In this document: positions 28,307 through 32,647 of the stretch, piece by piece
Layout of the letters: the number at the start of each line of letters is the position of its first letter
Position numbering within the stretch: the first letter of the stretch is position 1
From: Opitutia bacterium
Lineage (GTDB): Bacteria; Verrucomicrobiota; Verrucomicrobiia; Opitutales; Opitutaceae
Length of the DNA stretch: 32,647 nt
Direction of reading: 5' to 3'
NCBI GenBank assembly: GCA_025360615.1
Contig: JANYBX010000376.1
Location: 1 to 32,647, forward strand
The notes under the pieces: generated by a model
Database searches by the model: none
What the model was told of the DNA's origin: nothing
The model's input: only the letters and a program-made list of their open reading frames with translations
Program-made: the position numbers and the translations under genes

Positions 28307-29629
28307 TTCGTTCCCCCGGGTTGCCCCCGCCCGCGTGACCAGCACTTTGTCCACGCGCCGCCGGTCCATGTCGACGACTTCAAACCGCCAGCCGTTCCAA
28401 TCAAAAAGATCCCCCGCGGTCGGGATGCGCCCGAGCTGCGTCACCACGAAACCACCCACCGTCTGAAACTCCGCCTGACCTTCGTGCGGCAACGCCACGT
28501 CGAGACTCAGCAGCGTTTTTAATTCGCCCGTCGCCAGCGTCGCGTCGATCAGCCACGAGCCGTCCTCGCGTTGTTTCGCCTCCGGCTGCACGCGGTCGCC
28601 CGGCGAGGGCAGGTCGCCCACGATCGCCTCCATCACGTCGATCAGCGTCACCAGTCCCTGCACCATGCCGAATTCATCCGTCACCACCGCGATGTGTTTT
28701 CCCGTGCGCTTGAACTGCTCGAGGAGCTGGATCGCGGTGAACGTCTCCGGCACGAGCACCGGCGGCACGAGCAGGTTTTTCAACGTCGTCGGCAGCCCGA
28801 TGGCCGAGTGCGCCCACAACGCTTTCACGGCGACCATGCCCACGATCTGGTCGCGGTTGCTCTGGAAAACCGGGAAATACGAGTGGCCGCTCGTGACGAT
28901 TTTTCGCCAGTTGGCCTCCTCGGGATCGTCGATGTTCAGGAAAACTATTTTCGGCCGCGGCGTCATCAGCCGCGTGATCGGCAGTTGATCGAGCGCGAGC
29001 ACGCCCTCGACCATTTCCTTCTCCGCGCGTTGAAACACGCCCGCGTGCAGCCCCTGCTCCACGAGAGCGCGCACCTCGTCCTCGCTCACGCTGTCCGCCG
29101 CCGTGCGCGCCTTCAGCCCGATGAGCCCGACGAGCGCCTCCGTGCAAAACTCGAAAAATTTCAGCAGTGGCGCCGCCAGCCACGCTAGCCCGCGCATCGA
29201 GCCCGCGAGCAGCGACGCCACCTTTTCCGGCTGCGCGAGGCCCACGCGTTTCGGCACCAGCTCGCCGAAGACGAGCATGAACGAGGTGAGCCCCACCGTC
29301 ACGATCACCATCGCGAGCCCGTCGGCGTGGGTCGCGATCTCCGGCCATCTCGTCGCCAGCCAAGCGCCAAGCTGTGCCGCGAGTTTCGCACCCGCCAGCA
29401 CGCCCGCAATCATGCCCGAAAGCGTGAGCCAAAACTCCACCAGCGCCAAAAACCGCGCCGGCTGCTCCGCGAGCGCGAGCGCCTTGCCCGCGCCGGCGTC
29501 GCCTTTCGCGGCCAGTTTTCTCAGTTTGGTTTTTTTCGCGGAAACGATCGCCGTCTCCGCCATGGCGAGCAGGCCGTTGGCCAGCACCAGCAGTCCCATA
29601 ATCAGCAGCGCAATCGGTAGGCTCAGCAT
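28289..29629 (-). CDS. CNNM/CorC/HlyC family transporter-like protein (DUF21, CBS pair, CorC_HlyC)
   Basis: MAETAIVSAKKTKLRKLAAKGDAGAGKALALAE, LVFGELVPKRVGLAQPEKVA, ITRLMTPRPKIVFLNIDDPEE, IAVVTDEFGMVQGLVTLIDVMEAIVGDLPS. Confidence 0.94.
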   Translation of the reverse strand: MLSLPIALLIMGLLVLANGLLAMAETAIVSAKKTKLRKLAAKGDAGAGKALALAEQPARFLALVEFWLTLSGMIAGVLAGAKLAAQLGAWLATRWPEIATHADGLAMVIVTVGLTSFMLVFGELVPKRVGLAQPEKVASLLAGSMRGLAWLAAPLLKFFEFCTEALVGLIGLKARTAADSVSEDEVRALVEQGLHAGVFQRAEKEMVEGVLALDQLPITRLMTPRPKIVFLNIDDPEEANWRKIVTSGHSYFPVFQSNRDQIVGMVAVKALWAHSAIGLPTTLKNLLVPPVLVPETFTAIQLLEQFKRTGKHIAVVTDEFGMVQGLVTLIDVMEAIVGDLPSPGDRVQPEAKQREDGSWLIDATLATGELKTLLSLDVALPHEGQAEFQTVGGFVVTQLGRIPTAGDLFDWNGWRFEVVDMDRRRVDKVLVTRAGATRGNEPGGNR

Positions 29630-29727
29630 TGAAGTCGCCGCACCCTAGCTCGCGGCCGTCGCGAGGCAACGCCCCGTTTTTCCCCGCCCTCGCGCCACCC
29701 CCGCCACCGTCAAAATCCCCTCCCTGG

Positions 29728-29764
29728 AAACCCGAGTGTCACGTATTACGTGACACTCGGGTTT
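29728..29764. repeat. Perfect 37-nt palindrome (18-bp arms, 1-nt centre) in a divergent intergenic region
   Basis: AAACCCGAGTGTCACGTA-T-TACGTGACACTCGGGTTT. Confidence 0.95.
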
Positions 29765-29836
29765 GCGCGTTTCGCGCCTCATCCCGCGTCGCCGGCCGCT
29801 ACTTCCCGTTGGACACCCCGCCCGCCGCGCGTTGGC

Positions 29837-31264
29837 TTGGCCGCGGTGATTCCCCAACTCCAATCACTCCTCGGCGCGTCGAACGTCCTCACCGCGCGCG
29901 AAGACCTGATTCCCTACGGCTTCGACGGCACCGCCGCGTTGAAACAACTCCCGCGCGCCGTCGTTTTCCCGCGCGACGCCGCCGAGATTTCCGCCGTGCT
30001 CAAGCTCGCCCTTGAACACCGCGCGCCCGTCGTCACCCGCGGCAGCGGCACCGGCCTCAGCGGCGGCAGCGTGCCCGTCGCCGGCTGCCTCGTGCTCTGC
30101 GTCCTGCGGATGGACCGCATCCTCGAGCTCGACGAAAAAAACCTCACGCTCCTCACCGAGACCGGCGTTATCACCCAGAAAATTTTCGAGACCGCCGATG
30201 CCGCCGGCCTGTTTTATCCGCCCGACCCCGGCTCGATGAAAATCTCCACCATCGGTGGCAACGTCGCCGAAAATTCCGGCGGACTCCGCGGCCTCAAATA
30301 CGGCGTCACCCGCGACTACGTCATGGGCCTCGAAGTCGTCCTCGCCGACGGCTCGATTTGCTGGCTCGGCAACAAATGCGTGAAGGACGTCGCCGGCTAC
30401 AACCTCCGCGACCTTTTCATCGGCAGCGAAGGGACGCTCGGCGTCATCACCAAAGTCCTCCTCAAACTCCTTCCGAAACCCGCCGCGCGCCAGACGCTCC
30501 TCGCCACCTACGCGCAGATGGATGCTGCTGCGGAAACCGTTTCCGCGATCATCGCCGCGAAAATCATTCCCTGCACGCTGGAGTTTCTCGACCGCAAAAC
30601 CATTCGCTGCGTCGAGGATTTCGCGCATGTCGGCCTGCCCCTCGACGCCGAGGCCGTGCTCCTCATCGAGACCGACGGCCACCCCGCCGCCGTCGCCGAC
30701 GAGATCGCGAAAATCGAGGAGATCGCCCGCGCCCACGGCGCGACCAACGTCCGCCGCGCGCGCGACGCCGCCGAGGCCGCGCAACTCGCCCTCGCCCGCC
30801 GCAGCGCCTTCAGCGCCCTCGCCCGCGTGAAGCCCACGACGATCCTCGAAGACGCCACCGTCCCCCGCAGCGAACTCGCGAAGATGATCCGCTTCATTCA
30901 GGAAGTCGGCGCGCGCCACCGCCTCGACATCGCCACCTTCGGCCACTTCGGCGACGGCAATCTCCACCCGACTTTTCTCACCGACGAACGCGACACCGCC
31001 GAGATGCACCGCGTCGAGCTGGCGATGAAGGAAATCTTCGAGGAAACGCTGCGCCTCGGCGGCACCATCACCGGCGAGCACGGCGTCGGCTTGGCGAAGA
31101 AAGGTTTTCTAAAACAGCAGCTCGGCCACGAAAGCTACGCGCTGCTGAAAGCGATCAAGCACACGCTCGATCCGGAGGGTATTCTTAATCCGGGGAAAAT
31201 CTTCGACGTCTCCGAACATCCAACTCCCAACATCGAACATCCAACTCCCAATGAAACCCGATAA
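29837..31264 (+). CDS. glcD: FAD-linked oxidase, glycolate oxidase subunit GlcD-like
   Basis: VVTRGSGTGLSGGSVPVAG, PPDPGSMKISTIGGNVAENSGGLRGLKYGVTRDYV, FGHFGDGNLHPTFL, GTITGEHGVGLAKKGFL. Start TTG 29837 or GTG 29846 uncertain. Confidence 0.93.
   Translation: MAAVIPQLQSLLGASNVLTAREDLIPYGFDGTAALKQLPRAVVFPRDAAEISAVLKLALEHRAPVVTRGSGTGLSGGSVPVAGCLVLCVLRMDRILELDEKNLTLLTETGVITQKIFETADAAGLFYPPDPGSMKISTIGGNVAENSGGLRGLKYGVTRDYVMGLEVVLADGSICWLGNKCVKDVAGYNLRDLFIGSEGTLGVITKVLLKLLPKPAARQTLLATYAQMDAAAETVSAIIAAKIIPCTLEFLDRKTIRCVEDFAHVGLPLDAEAVLLIETDGHPAAVADEIAKIEEIARAHGATNVRRARDAAEAAQLALARRSAFSALARVKPTTILEDATVPRSELAKMIRFIQEVGARHRLDIATFGHFGDGNLHPTFLTDERDTAEMHRVELAMKEIFEETLRLGGTITGEHGVGLAKKGFLKQQLGHESYALLKAIKHTLDPEGILNPGKIFDVSEHPTPNIEHPTPNETR
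31214..31250 (+). repeat. 21-nt-period direct repeat, left flank of the four-helix-bundle gene
   Basis: GAACATCCAACTCCCAACATC | GAACATCCAACTCCCA. Confidence 0.85.
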
Positions 31265-31642
31265 GGAACCGAGGAAATACGATCTTGAGGAACGCCTGCT
31301 GGAGTTTTCCGCCCGCATCATTCGACTTTCAGAGAAATTGCCCGGAACCGACGCTGGTCGGCACGTCGGAAATCAAGTGCTGCGCTCCGGGACGTCGCCT
31401 TACGCGAACCACGGGGAAGCCGAGGACGCGGAATCCACCGACGACTTCATTCACAAATTAAAGATCTGTCTCAAAGAAATGCGCGAAACCTGGCGCTGGC
31501 TGCGTCTGATTCGCCACGTGCCCCTCGTCGAAAACCCGCCCTGCTCGATCCGCTCATCGACGAAGCCGACCAACTCATTCGCATTTTCCGTCAAAGCGTG
31601 ATCACCGCCCGAGCCAATCGCACCCGGAGGCCCGGCCCTTGA
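31251..31642 (+). pseudogene. Four-helix-bundle protein (23S rRNA intervening-sequence-protein-like), C-terminus frameshifted near 31536-31541
   Basis: YDLEERLLEFSARIIRLSEKLPGTDAGRHVGNQVLRSGTSPYANHGEAEDAESTDDFIHKLKICLKEMRETWRWLRLI...; the family-like tail ALLDPLIDEADQLIRIFRQSVITARANR continues in frame 2 to TGA at 31640-31642. Confidence 0.8.
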
Positions 31643-31676
31643 GCGTTGGAAGTTCGACGTTGGATGTTGGGCGTTC
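31641..31676 (-). repeat. 21-nt-period repeat, right flank, inverted relative to 31214-31250
   Basis: Reverse complement: GAACGCCCAACATCCAACGTC | GAACTTCCAACGCTC. Confidence 0.75.
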
Positions 31677-31722
31677 TGGAGGACGGAGTAATCTAGCTTT
31701 GCTAGATTACTCCGTCCTCCAG
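31676..31722. repeat. Perfect 22-bp inverted repeat with TTT loop covering the likely glcF ribosome-binding site and start
   Basis: CTGGAGGACGGAGTAATCTAGC-TTT-GCTAGATTACTCCGTCCTCCAG. Confidence 0.97.
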
Positions 31723-32647
31723 CAGTGCATCCACTGCGGCCTCTGCCTCCCGTCCTGCCCGACCTACGCCGAAACCGGCCGCGAAAAAAATTCCCCGCGC
31801 GGCCGCATCGCGCTCATGCGCGCGGTCGCCGATGGCGAACTCGAAACCACCCGCGCCTTCGCCGAAGAGATGAGCTACTGCCTCGGCTGTCTCGCCTGCA
31901 CCACCGCGTGTCCCGCCGGCGTCGATTACACAACACTCCTCGAAACCGCCCGCGCCCACGTCGAGCAAAGCAGCATCGTCGCCACACCCACGCGCAGCAC
32001 CGTCCGTGCGCTCACGCTGCGCTGGCTCTTCGTCCATCCACGCGTCCTCCGCGCCGCCGGCCGCCTGCTTTGGCTCTGCCAAATCTCCGGCCTGCAAACC
32101 CTCTCACGCACCCTCCGCCTCACCGCGCTCCTCCCCCGCGCGCTGCGCGAACTCGAACCTCAGACCCCGCGCATCCAACGCCATTTCTCCGACGCCCTCA
32201 TCGCCGAGCGCGAATCCCCTCCGACCTGTAGGAGCGGCTTTACGCCGCGATCCGAAACCTCCCTCGATCCATCGCGGCATAAAGCCGCTCCTACAACCCA
32301 ATCCCCGCTTCCTCCGTCCTCCGCGTTTCAATCCCCGCAAAAAAAACCGCGCCACCGCGTCGCCCTCCTCACCGGCTGCGTGCAAGACCTCGTGTTCTCC
32401 GACGTCAACCGCGCCACGGCCGACGTGCTCCTCGCCAACGGTTGCGAAGTCATCACGCCCCGCGCGCAGCACTGCTGCGGCTCGCTCCACGCGCACAACG
32501 GCGATCCTGCAACCGCGCGCCACCTCGCCCGCCGCCAGCTCGACACCATCGACCCCTTTGCCTTCGACGCGATCATCTCCAACTCCGCCGGCTGCGGCTC
32601 GCACCTCAAGCACTACGACCACCTGCTACACGACGATCCGCGCTACG
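31699..32647 (+). CDS. glcF: Glycolate oxidase iron-sulfur subunit GlcF-like, truncated by the window end
   Basis: Frame 1 open from TTG 31699: LDYSVLQQCIHCGLCLPSCPTYAETGREKNSPRGRIALM..., CLGCLACTTACPAGVDY, later VALLTGCVQDLVFSDVNRATADVLLANGCEV...HCCGSLHAHNGD. Not in the supplied ORF list, presumably because it runs off the window. Confidence 0.92.
   Translation, partial: MLDYSVLQQCIHCGLCLPSCPTYAETGREKNSPRGRIALMRAVADGELETTRAFAEEMSYCLGCLACTTACPAGVDYTTLLETARAHVEQSSIVATPTRSTVRALTLRWLFVHPRVLRAAGRLLWLCQISGLQTLSRTLRLTALLPRALRELEPQTPRIQRHFSDALIAERESPPTCRSGFTPRSETSLDPSRHKAAPTTQSPLPPSSAFQSPQKKPRHRVALLTGCVQDLVFSDVNRATADVLLANGCEVITPRAQHCCGSLHAHNGDPATARHLARRQLDTIDPFAFDAIISNSAGCGSHLKHYDHLLHDDPRY
32227..32295. 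repeat. Inverted pair of family A REP-like elements inside glcF
   Basis: TGTAGGAGCGGCTTTACGCCGCGATCCG...GATCCATCGCGGCATAAAGCCGCTCCTACA, 69 nt, in frame. Confidence 0.92.

Noticed and set aside
29864-31081. 405-aa minus-strand ORF
   Set aside because: Shadow ORF antisense to glcD; G/A/E/D-rich with no motifs.
31725-32231. 168-aa plus-strand ORF in the supplied track
   Set aside because: Out of frame with glcF; R/P/H-rich. The real frame continues past the window end.

Overview
High-GC bacterial chromosome segment. Protein content (tandem delta-60 repeat protein, CE15/GH106/sialate-esterase carbohydrate genes, glcD-glcF, four-helix-bundle cassette) looks like Verrucomicrobiota, probably Opitutales; this taxonomic call is inference. 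Main content, left to right: 3' end of an unknown CDS; a frameshifted GH106-like rhamnosidase between a degenerate tRNA 3'-end copy and an intact tRNA-Glu(TTC); purC; cinA-like; uvrC; CE15 glucuronoyl esterase; sialate O-acetylesterase; a ~1950-aa delta-60 repeat protein; DUF4139 protein; outer-membrane barrel; peroxiredoxin; P1 peptidase; hybrid histidine kinase; a coupled methyltransferase plus two paralogous lipoproteins; LuxR-type regulator; kinase-like protein; CorC/HlyC transporter; glcD; a frameshifted four-helix-bundle (23S IVP-like) gene; partial glcF. The non-coding architecture is the most unusual part: (i) the glcD/glcF junction holds a four-helix-bundle gene flanked by inverted copies of a 21-nt-period repeat, followed directly by a perfect 22-bp-arm palindrome covering the probable glcF start; (ii) glcF carries an in-frame 69-nt inverted REP pair; (iii) three REP-like families with GTAG/GTGG heads occur, two as inverted pairs with compensatory stem changes; (iv) a ~208-nt highly structured element with terminal inverted repeats lies between corC and the kinase-like gene; (v) a perfect 37-nt palindrome lies between divergent corC and glcD. 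No CRISPR array, prophage or classical IS transposase was seen.
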